In this document: positions 15,982-25,887 of the stretch, one piece after another
Position numbering within the stretch: the stretch's first letter is position 1
Layout of the letters: the number at the start of each line of letters is the position of its first letter
Assembly: GCF_014203895.1 (NCBI RefSeq)
Contig: NZ_JACHJY010000004.1
Span: 372,001 to 436,000 of the forward strand
Length of the DNA: 64,000 nt
Source: Streptomyces nymphaeiformis
GTDB taxonomy: Bacteria; Actinomycetota; Actinomycetes; Streptomycetales; Streptomycetaceae
Reading direction: 5' to 3'
Notes under the pieces: generated by a model
The model's input: the letters and a program-made list of their open reading frames with translations, nothing else
Databases searched by the model: none
What the model was told of the DNA's origin: nothing
Program-made: the position numbers and the translations under genes

Positions 15982-17637
15982 ATGAGCCAGGACGGCGCAC
16001 AGGGCCGCTATGCGGGCGGTTCGGTCGCGGGCGGCCGGTACCAGCTGCGTGACCTTCTCGGCGAGGGCGGCATGGCGTCGGTGTACCTGGCGTACGACAG
16101 CGCCCTCGACCGGCAGGTCGCCATCAAGACGCTGCACACGGAGCTCGGCCGGGAGCAGTCCTTCCGCGAGCGTTTCCGGCGCGAGGCCCAGGCCGTCGCG
16201 AAGCTGTCGCACACCAACATCGTCTCGGTCTTCGACACCGGCGAGGACACCCTCGACGGCGCCGTCATGCCGTACATCGTCATGGAGTACGTGGAGGGGC
16301 AGCCGCTCGGCTCGGTCCTCGCCGCGGACGTCCAGCAGTACGGTGCGATGCCCGCGGACAAGGCGCTGAAGGTCACGGCCGACGTGCTCGCCGCCCTCGA
16401 GGTCAGCCACGAGATGGGCCTGGTCCACCGCGACATCAAGCCGGGCAACGTGATGACGACCAAGCGCGGCGTCGTCAAGGTCATGGACTTCGGCATCGCG
16501 CGGGCCATGCAGTCCGGCGTCACCTCGATGACGCAGACCGGCATGGTCGTCGGCACCCCCCAGTACCTCTCCCCCGAGCAGGCCCTCGGCCGCGCGGTGG
16601 ACGCCCGCTCCGACCTTTATTCGGTCGGCATCATGCTCTTCCAGCTGCTGACGGGCCGTCTCCCCTTCGACGCCGACTCGCCGCTCGCCATCGCCTACGC
16701 GCACGTGCAGGAGGAGCCGGTCGCCCCGTCCTCCGTCAACCGCTCGGTGACGCCGGCGATGGACGCGCTCGTGGCGCGCGCGCTGCGGAAGAACCCGAAC
16801 GAGCGGTTCCCGAGCGCGGCGGCGATGCGCGACGAGTGCCTGCGGGTCCTGGCGGCCGGCCAGACCGGTGCGCCCGTGATCGTCCAGGGCGGTCCGGTGA
16901 GCAGCGGCGCGGGCGTCGGCTCGGCCGTCTTCCCGCCCGTCGGCCAGACCCCGCCGCCGGCCGCGCACGGCGTGCAGCAGCCGTACCTGCCGCCGACGTC
17001 GCAGCCCGGCCCGTACGGCCCCGCGACCCCGGCGCCCGCTCCGGCGTACGGCTACCCGCAGCAGGCCCCGACGCCCGCGCCGATGTACCAGACCCCGGCC
17101 CCCTCGCCGTACGCCCCGACGCCGGCCCCGGCGCCCATGTCCATGCCGACGCCCGCGCCCGTCGCGACCGGCGGCTCCGGCTCCGGCTCCCGCCGGAACA
17201 CCCCGGTCATCGTCGGCGCGATCGCCGTCGCACTGCTCGCGATCGGCGGCCTGGTGGCGGTGCTCAACATGAAGGACGACCCCCAGGACCCGCAGGCGGG
17301 CGGCACGGGCGGCACGGAGCAGAGCCAGACGGCGGCACCCGGCCACAAGGGCCCCGACCTGACCAAGACCATCGACATGAAGAAGTGCACGCAGCCTTCG
17401 GAGTCGCAGGACGACCCCTCCAAGTTCGAGGTCCCGAACTTCACCTACAAGAACATCCAGTCGGTGAAGGCGTGTGTCCAGGCGGCCGGCTGGAAGATCA
17501 TGACCCAGACGCCGGTGGACGAGTCCACGTACGGCGAGGGCACGGTCCTGGAGCAGTTCCCGCCGGCCGGTGAGGACATCACGGACGAGGACGCCGAGTT
17601 CACCCTCAAGATCTCGACGGGCAACCCGCCGCAGTAG
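15982..17637 (+). CDS. Membrane Ser/Thr protein kinase with a single PASTA-like domain, 551 aa
   Basis: Kinase domain about 18-285: LGEGGMASVY, Lys49, HRDIKPGN (Asp151), DFG and SPEQ are all present, so it should be active. A Pro/Ala/Tyr-rich linker of about 110 residues (repeats of the TPAPAP type) leads to a transmembrane helix at about 407-429. Outside the cell there is one degenerate PASTA-like module (about 483-548, starting EVPNFTYKNIQSVKACVQAAGW). PknB in the same window has four. A single module suggests weak or different ligand recognition. An ATG preceded by a GGGGGAAG ribosome site starts the gene; a TTGACG hexamer (15900-15905) may be part of its promoter. Confidence 0.92.
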   Translation: MSQDGAQGRYAGGSVAGGRYQLRDLLGEGGMASVYLAYDSALDRQVAIKTLHTELGREQSFRERFRREAQAVAKLSHTNIVSVFDTGEDTLDGAVMPYIVMEYVEGQPLGSVLAADVQQYGAMPADKALKVTADVLAALEVSHEMGLVHRDIKPGNVMTTKRGVVKVMDFGIARAMQSGVTSMTQTGMVVGTPQYLSPEQALGRAVDARSDLYSVGIMLFQLLTGRLPFDADSPLAIAYAHVQEEPVAPSSVNRSVTPAMDALVARALRKNPNERFPSAAAMRDECLRVLAAGQTGAPVIVQGGPVSSGAGVGSAVFPPVGQTPPPAAHGVQQPYLPPTSQPGPYGPATPAPAPAYGYPQQAPTPAPMYQTPAPSPYAPTPAPAPMSMPTPAPVATGGSGSGSRRNTPVIVGAIAVALLAIGGLVAVLNMKDDPQDPQAGGTGGTEQSQTAAPGHKGPDLTKTIDMKKCTQPSESQDDPSKFEVPNFTYKNIQSVKACVQAAGWKIMTQTPVDESTYGEGTVLEQFPPAGEDITDEDAEFTLKISTGNPPQ

Positions 17638-17762
17638 TCACGATTCCTTCTTCGTTCCCTTTCCGTACACCCCCTGCACCCGTCCCGGATGCCGGAAATG
17701 TCCCGGCGTGTTTACGCTGAGTCGACCATCTCGGCGGCTCGGGTACGGGAGGGGGTCACCCG

Positions 17763-18590
17763 GTGACTCCAGCACTCCGCACGGCACGCGCGCGGGCTCT
17801 CCGCACCGCGCTCACCTGCGTGTTCACCGGCGCCTGCGCCCTGTACTCCACGCCCTTCACGTACGCGGCGGAGGCCCCCGGCACCTCGTTCCACCAGCGC
17901 GGGACGGGGGAGGCCCCCGGCGCCTCGTCGTTCCGGCGCGGGACGGCGGAGGCCCCCGGCGCCTCGTCCTTCCGGCGCGGGACGGGGGAGGCACCGGCCG
18001 TCCCGACGCCGGCGGCGACCCCGTCCTCCACCCCGCCCTCGCCGAGCGAGCCGCCGGCCTCCCCCTCCCCGTCGAGCTCTTCGCCGGTCCCGCCGTCGGC
18101 GCCTCCGAGCGGCACCGGCGGCACCGCGCCCGTCTCCCCGGCGCCCGCGCCCACCGGCACCGGGACGCCGTCCTCCACGGCCGCGCCGAGCGCCGAGCCC
18201 TCCGACGCCCCCACCCCCAGCGCCTCCGCCTCCCTCGCGGGGCGGCCCGCCGGTGAGGGGCGGCCCCACCCCGGACGCCCCGAGTCCGCCACCCCGTCGA
18301 CCACCGCACCGGCCACCACGACGCCGTCGCCCAGCCCCTCTCGTACCGAAACCGCTACAACCCCGCGCGAGCACCAGGCCTCCGAAGAGGCTGACGAATC
18401 GGTACGCGAGGGGGACCCGCTGCCTCCCGAGGCCGCGCCCGCCAGCCTGCCCGCCGCCGCGCCCGGCCTCTCGGCCGAGGCCTCGTCCACCCTCGGCGAC
18501 CAGCGGATTCCCGTCCTCACCCTGGGCGTGGGGCTGGCCCTGATGGGGCTCGGCATCGGCTTCCTCGGGCTCCGGATGCGCCGCCGCTGA
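17763..18590 (+). CDS. Secreted or membrane-anchored Pro/Ser/Thr-rich protein, 275 aa
   Basis: An N-terminal signal peptide (basic start, hydrophobic core ALTCVFTGACALY, probable cleavage after the YAA near residue 36) is followed by three 13-residue repeats of the type GEAPGASSFRRGT, then about 140 residues of Pro/Ser/Thr/Ala low complexity. A single hydrophobic helix (VLTLGVGLALMGLGIGFLGL) and the basic tail RMRRR close the protein. That end resembles a sortase-type sorting signal, but I find no LPxTG or LAxTG before it, so a simple membrane anchor is more likely. GTG start. Function unknown; a wall-spanning stalk is a reasonable guess. Confidence 0.75.
   Translation: MTPALRTARARALRTALTCVFTGACALYSTPFTYAAEAPGTSFHQRGTGEAPGASSFRRGTAEAPGASSFRRGTGEAPAVPTPAATPSSTPPSPSEPPASPSPSSSSPVPPSAPPSGTGGTAPVSPAPAPTGTGTPSSTAAPSAEPSDAPTPSASASLAGRPAGEGRPHPGRPESATPSTTAPATTTPSPSPSRTETATTPREHQASEEADESVREGDPLPPEAAPASLPAAAPGLSAEASSTLGDQRIPVLTLGVGLALMGLGIGFLGLRMRRR
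17871..17987. repeat. Three 39-bp in-frame tandem repeats
   Basis: Units at 17871-17909, 17910-17948 and 17949-17987 encode 13-residue repeats in the secreted protein. Units 2 and 3 are nearly identical; unit 1 has diverged at the FHQ/FRR position. Confidence 0.85.
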
Positions 18591-18639
18591 CCCATCGGGT
18601 CCCCCTTGAGTCGGACCCCGCCGGTCCCCCTCAGGACGG

Positions 18640-18679
18640 TTGTCCGCCGCTGCATACCCGGTATACATACTGAGTATGT
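18640..18679 (+). promoter_or_regulatory. padR promoter and dyad operators covering the start codon
   Basis: A candidate promoter has TTGTCC (18640-18645), a 16-nt spacer and TATACA (18662-18667). Two inverted repeats overlap it: ATACC-C-GGTAT (18654-18664) and ACATAC-TGA-GTATGT (18665-18679). The second contains the ATG. PadR repressors bind ATGT/ACAT-type dyads and usually autoregulate, so this is probably the operator. The -10 is 8 nt from the ATG, predicting a leaderless mRNA. Confidence 0.6.
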
Positions 18680-19329
18680 CGATCCGCCACGGGCTCCTCG
18701 CCCTTCTCGAACGCGGCCCTCGCTACGGCTCCCAGCTCCGTACGGAGTTCGAGTCCCGCACCGGCTCCACCTGGCCGCTCAACGTCGGCCAGGTCTACAC
18801 GACCCTCAACCGTCTGGAACGCGACGGCATGGTCGCCCAGGGCGGCGAGGACACGGCCGGGCACACGCTCTACACGATCACCGACAGCGGCCGCGCCGAG
18901 CTCAGGACCTGGTTCGAGAAGCCGGTGGACCGCACCAGCCCCGCCCGCGACGAGCTGGCCATCAAACTCGCCATGGCCGTGGGCGCACCCGGCGTCGACA
19001 TCCGGAACGTCATCCAGTCCCAGCGCCGGCACACCGTGAAGGCGATGCAGGACTACACCCGGCTCAAGGCCCAGGCCCTGCTCGCCGTCGAGGGCGGCGG
19101 GGCCCGGGAGCGGGACGACGTGGCCTGGCTGCTCGTCCTGGAGCAGCTGATCTTCCAGACCGAGGCGGAGGCCCGCTGGCTGGACCACTGCGAATCCCGG
19201 CTGATCCGGCTGTCGGCGACGGCCGCGACGGCCGGGACGGAGGCTTCGTCCGGTCCGAGCTCCTCCAGCGCCCCTACCGTCTCCGCCGCCCCGAACGTCC
19301 CGACCGCTCCGCGCACTTCGGCCTCGTAG
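18676..19329 (+). CDS. PadR family transcriptional regulator, 217 aa
   Basis: The N-terminal winged helix of the PadR family is clear: HGLLALLERGPRYGSQLRTE at about residues 4-23 and QVYTTLNRLERDGMV at about 37-51. A helical C-terminal domain of the Vir/AphA type follows, and then a 30-residue Ser/Ala/Thr-rich tail of no clear role. Such proteins typically repress neighbouring transporter genes and release DNA when a lipophilic ligand binds. The start at MSIRHG is set by the overlapping leaderless promoter and dyad. The ABC transporter genes begin 78 nt downstream, so the regulator probably controls them. Confidence 0.9.
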   Translation: MSIRHGLLALLERGPRYGSQLRTEFESRTGSTWPLNVGQVYTTLNRLERDGMVAQGGEDTAGHTLYTITDSGRAELRTWFEKPVDRTSPARDELAIKLAMAVGAPGVDIRNVIQSQRRHTVKAMQDYTRLKAQALLAVEGGGARERDDVAWLLVLEQLIFQTEAEARWLDHCESRLIRLSATAATAGTEASSGPSSSSAPTVSAAPNVPTAPRTSAS

Positions 19330-19407
19330 CGCTCACGCACCACCCTTCCACCGCACGCTCCCGTACGCGGCCCGACCGCCGCCTACGGCCAACGGGGGGA
19401 TCCCTCC

Positions 19408-20138
<731 letters not shown>

Positions 20139-20142
<4 letters not shown>

Positions 20143-23006
20143 AGACCTGGTTCCACTCCTGGCGGGCCGCGATCCGCATCGCCCGCCGCGACGCCTGGCG
20201 TTCCAAGGGCCGCAGCGCTCTCGTCCTCGCGATGATCGCGCTGCCCATCCTGGGCGTCAGCGCCCTCGATCTGACCTACCGGAGCTCCCAGCTCTCCCCC
20301 GCCGAGAAGCTGGAGCGGACGATCGGCGCGGCCGACGCGCGCTTCAGCGACGCCCAGGTCAACGGTGTCCCGATCTTCCAGGACCCGGCCGGCGAGATGC
20401 ACACGACGGTCAAGGACTACGAGGACGAGCCCTGGCCGAGCGGCTCCACGGACGTCACGAAGGCCATCCCGGCGGGCTCCACCGTCCTGACGGACGGCTC
20501 CGGTTCGGCCAAGCTGACGACGGCCCACGGCCTGCTCGGTGCCGAGGTGCGTGAGCTCAAGGCGTCCGATCCGATCGCCCGCGGCATCATGACGCTCCTG
20601 GAGGGGCGTTTCCCGGAGAAGAACGACGAGGTCATGGCGACCTCGCACTTCCTGGAGAGCAGCGGCCTGTCGATCGGCGCGACCCTTTCCGCCCGCAATT
20701 TCGATCGCCCGTACCGGATCGTCGGCTCCTACGAACTTCCCGACTCCCTGACCACGGACCAGGTCAACGCGCTGCCCGGCGCCTTCCTCGCCCCGTACGC
20801 GAAGGCGGTCGAGAAGGCCGGTCTGCCCGCGCCCGACCTCTCCGTCTCGTACCTGGTGCGCAAGTCCGGTGGTTTCACGTGGAACACCGTGAAGGAGATC
20901 AACACCAGGGGCGTCGCCGTCGTCTCGCGCGCCGTGCTGCTCGATCCGCCGGCCGAGTCCGAGGTCCCGCTCAACCAGAAGGAGGGCTTCCGCGGTTACG
21001 AGACCAGTTCGGAGGCCTCCGCCGCAGACCTGGCCTCCCTCGCCACCGTCGTCGGCCTGGCGATGCTGGAGATCTGTCTGCTCGCCGGTCCCGCCTTCGC
21101 GGTCGGCGCCCGTCGCTCGCGCCGCCAGCTCGGCCTGGTCGGGGCCAACGGCGGTGCCCGCAGCCACATCCGCGCGATCGTGCTCAGCGGCGGCCTCGTC
21201 ATCGGCGTCGCGGCCGCCGTCACCGGCATCGTCCTCGCGCTGGTCCTGACGCTCGTCCTCGAGCCGGTCCTCGAGGACGCCATGGGCCAGCGGTTCGGGG
21301 CCTTCGACATCCGGCCGCTCGAACTGCTCGGCATCGCCCTGCTCGCGGTCCTGACCGGTCTGCTCGCCGCGGTCGTCCCCGCCTTCACCGCCTCCCGGCA
21401 GACCGTCCTCGCCTCGCTCACCGGCCGGCGCGGAGTCCGCCGCAGCAGCCGCGTGCTGCCCGTGATCGGACTGGTGGCCCTCCTCATCGGCGGCGCGGTC
21501 GCCCTCTTCGGCTCGATGGTCTCCCAGCAGGTCGTCCTCGTGGCCGCGGGCTCCGCCCTCGCCGAGCTCGGCGTCGTCGCCATGACCCCCGCCCTGGTGG
21601 GCCTGTTCGGGCGGACCGGCCGCTGGCTGCCGCTCTCCCCGCGCCTCGCACTGCGGGACGCCGTCCGCAACCGGGGCCGTACGGCACCCGCCGTCGCCGC
21701 CGTCCTCGCCGCCGTCGCGGGCACGGTCGCCGTCTCCACGTACATGGCCAGCCGCGAGGCCCAGAACAGGGCGGGCTACGAGGCCACGCTGCCGTACGGC
21801 GTCGCCGCCGCCTTCGTCCAGGAGGAGGGCGGCCGGGACGCCCCCGCCGTCCGCGATGCCGTCCAGCGCAACTTCCCCGTCGACGTCCGCGCCGACGTCG
21901 CGCGCATCTCGGTCGGCAAGCCCGGCTGCGCGCCCTGGGGCGGCGAGGGCGCCGGCTGCGGCCGCTACGAGGTCGTCGTCCCGCCGGCGAACGAGTGCCC
22001 GCTGTACGCGAGCGTCCCGGGCGGCGGCGACCCCGCCGAGAAGTACACGCCCGAGCAGCGGCGGAAGCTGGTCACCGAGGACTGGCGGTGCAAGGAGTCC
22101 GCGAGCAGCGGGATGTACGTCTCCGACGGCGGCCTGCTCATCGGTGACGCCAGTCTGCTGAAGGTCCTCGGCGTCGACGACCCCGCGACCGAGAAGGCCC
22201 TCGCCGACGGCAGGATCGTCGCCTTCAACCGCACCCTGGTCGATGGGAAGGGCACCATCGGGATCAAGCAGATCACCGACATCGCCGCCGCGGACAAGGC
22301 CTCCCAGGAGGGCCGTCCCGCCCCCGGCAAGGTCAGCACCCTGCCCGCGTACCTGGTGCCCGGCGAAAAGAAGTCCTACGGCCTCCAGGCCCTCATGACC
22401 CCGGCCACCGCCAAGGCCGCCGGCCTCTCCACGGCACCGCTCGGCCTGTACGTCAGCACCGAGCGGCTCCCGGACTCCGAGCAGCGCCAGAAGCTCGACA
22501 GCGACCTCGCCAAGCTCGGCGGCAACGTCGAACTCCACCTGGAGGAAGGGTTCGTCAACGAGTACGGCATCGTCCTGCTCGCGCTGGCCGTCTTCGCGGG
22601 CCTGGTCACCATCGGCGCCGCCGGCATCGCCACCGGACTCGCCCAGGCCGACGCCGAGGCCGACCTGAAGACGCTCGCCGCCGTCGGCGCCCCGCCCCGG
22701 GTCCGCCGCACGCTCAGCGGATTCCAGTGCGGAGTCGTCGCCGCGATGGGCGTGATCCTCGGCTCGGCCGCCGGACTGCTGCCCGCCGTCGGACTCCGGC
22801 TGACCGAGGAGCGCGACGAGCTCCGCTACTACGAGCAGAACCTCGCCGAGGGCTGGAGCGGCGACCTGACCCCGCCCGACGTGCCGATCGTCATCCCCTG
22901 GGAGACGCTGGCCGGGCTGCTGGTCGCCGTCCCGCTCGGTGCCGCCCTCCTCGCCGCCCTGGTGACCCGCTCACGCGGCGCACTGGCCCGGCGCGCGGCG
23001 ACCTGA
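20139..23006 (+). CDS. FtsX-like permease, ABC transporter, 955 aa
   Basis: A large membrane protein with a first transmembrane helix at about residues 25-45 (SALVLAMIALPILGVSALDL) and a first extracytoplasmic domain. A central FtsX bundle (about 300-400) and a linked pair of helices at about 435-490 follow, then a second extracytoplasmic domain with several Cys (CAPWGGEGAGCG, NECPLY, DWRCKE) that may form disulfides. A second FtsX bundle at about 800-945 completes it. This duplicated layout is typical of MacB-like exporters and bacitracin-resistance-type permeases. The four or more extracellular cysteines are noteworthy. Substrate unknown; the PadR neighbour suggests an inducible detoxification or envelope-stress role. 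Confidence 0.9.
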
Positions 23007-23024
23007 CGGTCTTCGTTCCCGTCC

Positions 23025-23067
23025 TGTGCCCCTGTACGAGGGTGGATCACCCTCGTACAGGGGCACA
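23025..23067. terminator. Perfect 43-bp palindrome between the permease gene and bpa
   Basis: Two perfect 20-bp arms (23025-23044 and 23048-23067) around a GAT centre. It lies 19 nt after the permease stop and 37 nt before the bpa ATG. There is no U-run, so it may act as a stem-only terminator, or as an operator for bpa. Confidence 0.7.
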
Positions 23068-23103
23068 CCCTGTGATGACGCGTGTGTACGAGAGAATGGC
23101 GGC

Positions 23104-23649
23104 ATGGAGATGCCGAGGAATGACAGGTCGCAGGAGAGCCCCCAGGTCCTCATCGTGGGACAGGACGGGACGGCGCTCGGCGGCACTCAGGGCGACGACG
23201 AACCCCGCGAGGTCCCGGTGACGGAAATGGTCGAGCAGCCTGCGAAGGTCATGCGGATCGGCAGCATGATCAAGCAGCTCCTGGAGGAAGTACGGGCGGC
23301 CCCTCTGGACGAGGCGAGCCGGGTCAGGCTCAAGGACATCCACGCCAGCTCCGTGAAGGAGCTGGAGGACGGGCTCGCGCCCGAACTGGTCGAGGAGCTG
23401 GAGCGGCTCTCCCTGCCGTTCACGGACGAGGCGATCCCCTCCGAGGCGGAGCTGCGCATCGCGCAGGCGCAGCTGGTGGGCTGGCTGGAGGGCCTGTTCC
23501 ACGGCATCCAGACGGCGCTGTTCGCCCAGCAGATGGCGGCCCGCGCCCAGCTGGAGCAGATGCGCCGCGCACTGCCTCCGGGCGCGTCGCACGACGATGA
23601 CGACGACCACGGCCACGGCCACGCGGTCCGCTCGGGCCCGTACCTGTAG
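23104..23649 (+). CDS. bpa: Bacterial proteasome activator Bpa (PafE), 181 aa
   Basis: DUF2587 protein that forms a ring and opens the 20S proteasome gate without ATP, so that unfolded substrates can enter. The family helices are visible (KVMRIGSMIKQLLEEVRAAP at about 50-69; EAELRIAQAQLVGWLEGLFH; GIQTALFAQQMAARAQLEQM at about 138-157). The extreme C-terminus is GPYL, matching the GQYL proteasome-docking motif of the mycobacterial homologue. A Asp/His-rich tract precedes it, perhaps a flexible or metal-binding spacer. Start chosen at MEMPRND; the upstream in-frame codons lie inside the palindrome. No proteasome subunit gene is in the window. Confidence 0.93.
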   Translation: MEMPRNDRSQESPQVLIVGQDGTALGGTQGDDEPREVPVTEMVEQPAKVMRIGSMIKQLLEEVRAAPLDEASRVRLKDIHASSVKELEDGLAPELVEELERLSLPFTDEAIPSEAELRIAQAQLVGWLEGLFHGIQTALFAQQMAARAQLEQMRRALPPGASHDDDDDHGHGHAVRSGPYL

Positions 23650-23665
23650 GTAGCGCAGGTCGTAC

Positions 23666-23706
23666 GGAGAAGGGCCCCGCACACCTGGTGTGCGGGGCCC
23701 TTCTCC
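23666..23706. terminator. Bidirectional terminator between bpa and the oxidoreductase gene
   Basis: Perfect 20-bp arms (23666-23685, 23687-23706) around a single central base, between convergent genes. Very stable stem (GGGCCCCGCACACC core). Confidence 0.9.
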
Positions 23707-23768
23707 GCGTTACGGGCGCCGGGCGACGGTGCTGCCGAGCCCCGGTGCCGGCGGCCGCTCGGTGGCCG

Positions 23769-24755
23769 TCAGGCGCCCGGGGTGAGCAGCAGCACCTTGC
23801 CGACGTGGCGGCCGTCCTCGAGGGCCCTGTGGCCCTCGGCGGCCTCCGGCATCGGGACGGTGCGGTCGACGACCGGGCGGACCGTGCCCGCGCCGATCAG
23901 CGGCCAGACGTGCTCCCGTACGGCCGCGACGATCGCCGCCTTCTCCCCGGCCGGCCGGGACCGCAGCGTCGTCGCCATGACGGCGGCGCGCTTCGCGAGC
24001 AGCGCCCCGAGGTTCAGCTCGCCCTTCACCCCGCCCTGGAGGCCGATGACGACCAGCCGGCCGTTCACGGCCAGCGCCTTCACGTTCCGCTCCAGGTACT
24101 TCGCGCCCACGATGTCCAGGATGACGTCCGCGCCCGCCCCGTCCGTCGCCTTCGCCAGCTCCTCGACGAAGTCCTGCTCGCGGTAGTCGATGAGGACGTC
24201 CGCGCCGAGCTCGGCGCAGCGCGCCAGCTTCTCGGGGCCTCCGGCGGTGACCGCGACCCGCGCGCCGACCGCCTTCGCCAGCTGGATCGCCATCGTGCCG
24301 ATGCCGCTCGCGCCGCCGTGCACGAGCAGCGTCTCGCCGGGCCGCAGGTGGGCGATCATGAAGATGTTGGACCAGACGGTGCACGCGACCTCGGGGAGCG
24401 CGGCGGCCGTGGTCAGGTCGACGCCCTCGGGCACCGGCAGGAGCTGGCCGGCCGGGACCGCGACCTTCTCCGCGTAGCCGCCGCCGGCGAGCAGCGCGCA
24501 CACCTCGTCGCCGACGGCCCAGCCCGAGACTCCCGGGCCGAGCGCGACGATCCGGCCCGCGCACTCCAGGCCGGGGTACGGGGAGCTGCCCGGCGGCGGG
24601 TCGTAGAAGCCCTGGCGCTGGAGCAGATCGGCGCGGTTGACCGCGCTGGCCACCACCTCGACGAGGACCTCGCCCTCGCCGGGTACGGGATCGGGCACCT
24701 CGGCCCAGACGAGCGCCTCGGGGCCGCCGGGTTCCGGAATCGTGATCGCATACAT
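23769..24755 (-). CDS. NAD(P)H:quinone oxidoreductase, zinc-free MDR family, 328 aa
   Basis: Medium-chain dehydrogenase/reductase of the quinone-oxidoreductase (PIG3-like) branch. The N-terminal catalytic domain lacks the structural zinc cysteines and shows NRADLLQRQGFYDPPPG (about 40-56), a family signature. The Rossmann fold has LVHGGASGIGTMAIQLAK (about 144-161) for NADPH binding. The reaction is probably the two-electron reduction of quinones or conjugated enals. Length fits the family. It stands alone, converging with bpa and preceded by the ion-channel gene on the same strand with a gap of 39 nt. Confidence 0.92.
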   Translation of the reverse strand: MYAITIPEPGGPEALVWAEVPDPVPGEGEVLVEVVASAVNRADLLQRQGFYDPPPGSSPYPGLECAGRIVALGPGVSGWAVGDEVCALLAGGGYAEKVAVPAGQLLPVPEGVDLTTAAALPEVACTVWSNIFMIAHLRPGETLLVHGGASGIGTMAIQLAKAVGARVAVTAGGPEKLARCAELGADVLIDYREQDFVEELAKATDGAGADVILDIVGAKYLERNVKALAVNGRLVVIGLQGGVKGELNLGALLAKRAAVMATTLRSRPAGEKAAIVAAVREHVWPLIGAGTVRPVVDRTVPMPEAAEGHRALEDGRHVGKVLLLTPGA

Positions 24756-24794
24756 GGCGGCGAGGCTACTCGTCCGGCGGGTCGGTCCTCCGGC

Positions 24795-25856
24795 TCAGTC
24801 GTCCGGCGGCGTGGACAGCGGGGTCACCGGCGCGGCGCGCACGATGGTGATCACCCGGTCCATGAGCTGGAGCGGGCTGGCCGCGGGGTCGTCGTAACCG
24901 AGCAGCCGGTGGCCGCGGAGCACGCTGACCACCAGGTCACCGGTCTCCCGCACGCTCTTGCCGACCTCGCTCTTGGTCACCGGCCGCTCCACCAGGTCGA
25001 GGCCCGAGCCCTGCTGGATGAGGTCCTCCATGACGGTGCCGGCGCTGGGGCTCAGCACGGAGAGGCCCAGCAGGCGCCCGGCGGCGCTGGCGCTGGTGAT
25101 GACCGCGTCCGCGCCGGACTGGCGCAGCAGCGGCGCGTTCTCCTCCTCGCGGACCGCGGCGACGATCTTCGCGCCCTTGTTGAGCTGGCGTGCCGTGAGG
25201 GTGACCAGGACCGCCGTGTCGTCGCGCTGGGTGGCGATGACGATCTGCCGGGCCCGCTGCACCTCGGCGCGGAGCAGCACGTCGCTGCGGGTCGCGTCGC
25301 CGATGACACCGACGAACCCGTCCGCGTTCGCCGTCTCGATGACCTTGGTGGAGGGGTCGACGATGACGATCTGGTCCTTGCGGAGCCCGGTCGCGCAGAG
25401 CGTCTGGATCGCGGACCGCCCCTTCGTCCCGAACCCGACGATGACGGTGTGGTCGCGCAAGGTGGACCTCCAGCGGTTCAGCCGGAACTCCTCCCGGGTC
25501 CGCTCGGTGAGGACCTCGAGAGTGGTGCCGACCAGGATGATCAGGAACAGCACGCGCAGCGGCGTGACCAGCAGGATGTTGGCGAGCCGCGCCGAGTCGC
25601 TGTACGGGACGATGTCGCCGTATCCGGTGGTGGAGAGCGTCACGGTCGCGTAGTAGGCGGCGTCGAGGAAGTCGAGCGTCTCGTCTGCGTTGTCGTGGTA
25701 GCCGTCGCGGTCGACGTAGACGATGAACACCGTCACGACCAGCACGCCGAGCGCCATGAGCAGCCGCTTGCCGACCTGTCGCAGCGGCCGCTCGACGACC
25801 CTGCGGGGCAGCCGGACCTGAGGGCCCAGGACCCGCTCGTCCGCGTTGCGCGCCAT
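24795..25856 (-). CDS. Potassium channel with TrkA-N (RCK) domain, 353 aa
   Basis: Two transmembrane helices flank a pore loop whose selectivity filter is TTGYGD (in TVTLSTTGYGDIVP, about residues 84-97). The channel is followed by a cytoplasmic RCK domain that binds NAD(H) or Ca2+ (HTVIVGFGTKGRSAIQTL, about 132-149) and a C-terminal TrkA-C-like part. It is a MthK/Kch-type ligand-gated K+ channel. The start is ambiguous: an in-frame GTG at 25889 would translate the parS palindrome as FHVK. I prefer the ATG encoding MARNADERV because the longer version would put a centromere site inside the coding region. Confidence 0.88.
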   Translation of the reverse strand: MARNADERVLGPQVRLPRRVVERPLRQVGKRLLMALGVLVVTVFIVYVDRDGYHDNADETLDFLDAAYYATVTLSTTGYGDIVPYSDSARLANILLVTPLRVLFLIILVGTTLEVLTERTREEFRLNRWRSTLRDHTVIVGFGTKGRSAIQTLCATGLRKDQIVIVDPSTKVIETANADGFVGVIGDATRSDVLLRAEVQRARQIVIATQRDDTAVLVTLTARQLNKGAKIVAAVREEENAPLLRQSGADAVITSASAAGRLLGLSVLSPSAGTVMEDLIQQGSGLDLVERPVTKSEVGKSVRETGDLVVSVLRGHRLLGYDDPAASPLQLMDRVITIVRAAPVTPLSTPPDD

Positions 25857-25873
25857 CACGTCACGGCTGGGAA

Positions 25874-25887
25874 GTTTCACGTGAAAC
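25874..25887. other. parS centromere site overlapping the end of moeA
   Basis: Second perfect GTTTCACGTGAAAC palindrome. Its first half supplies the last sense codons and the TGA of moeA (TTC ACG TGA on the minus strand), so a protein C-terminus and a ParB site share sequence. It lies 18 kb from the other copy. Confidence 0.93.

Noticed and set aside
17763..18590. Sortase substrate
   Set aside because: The C-terminal helix and basic tail fit, but there is no LPxTG or LAxTG motif before them.
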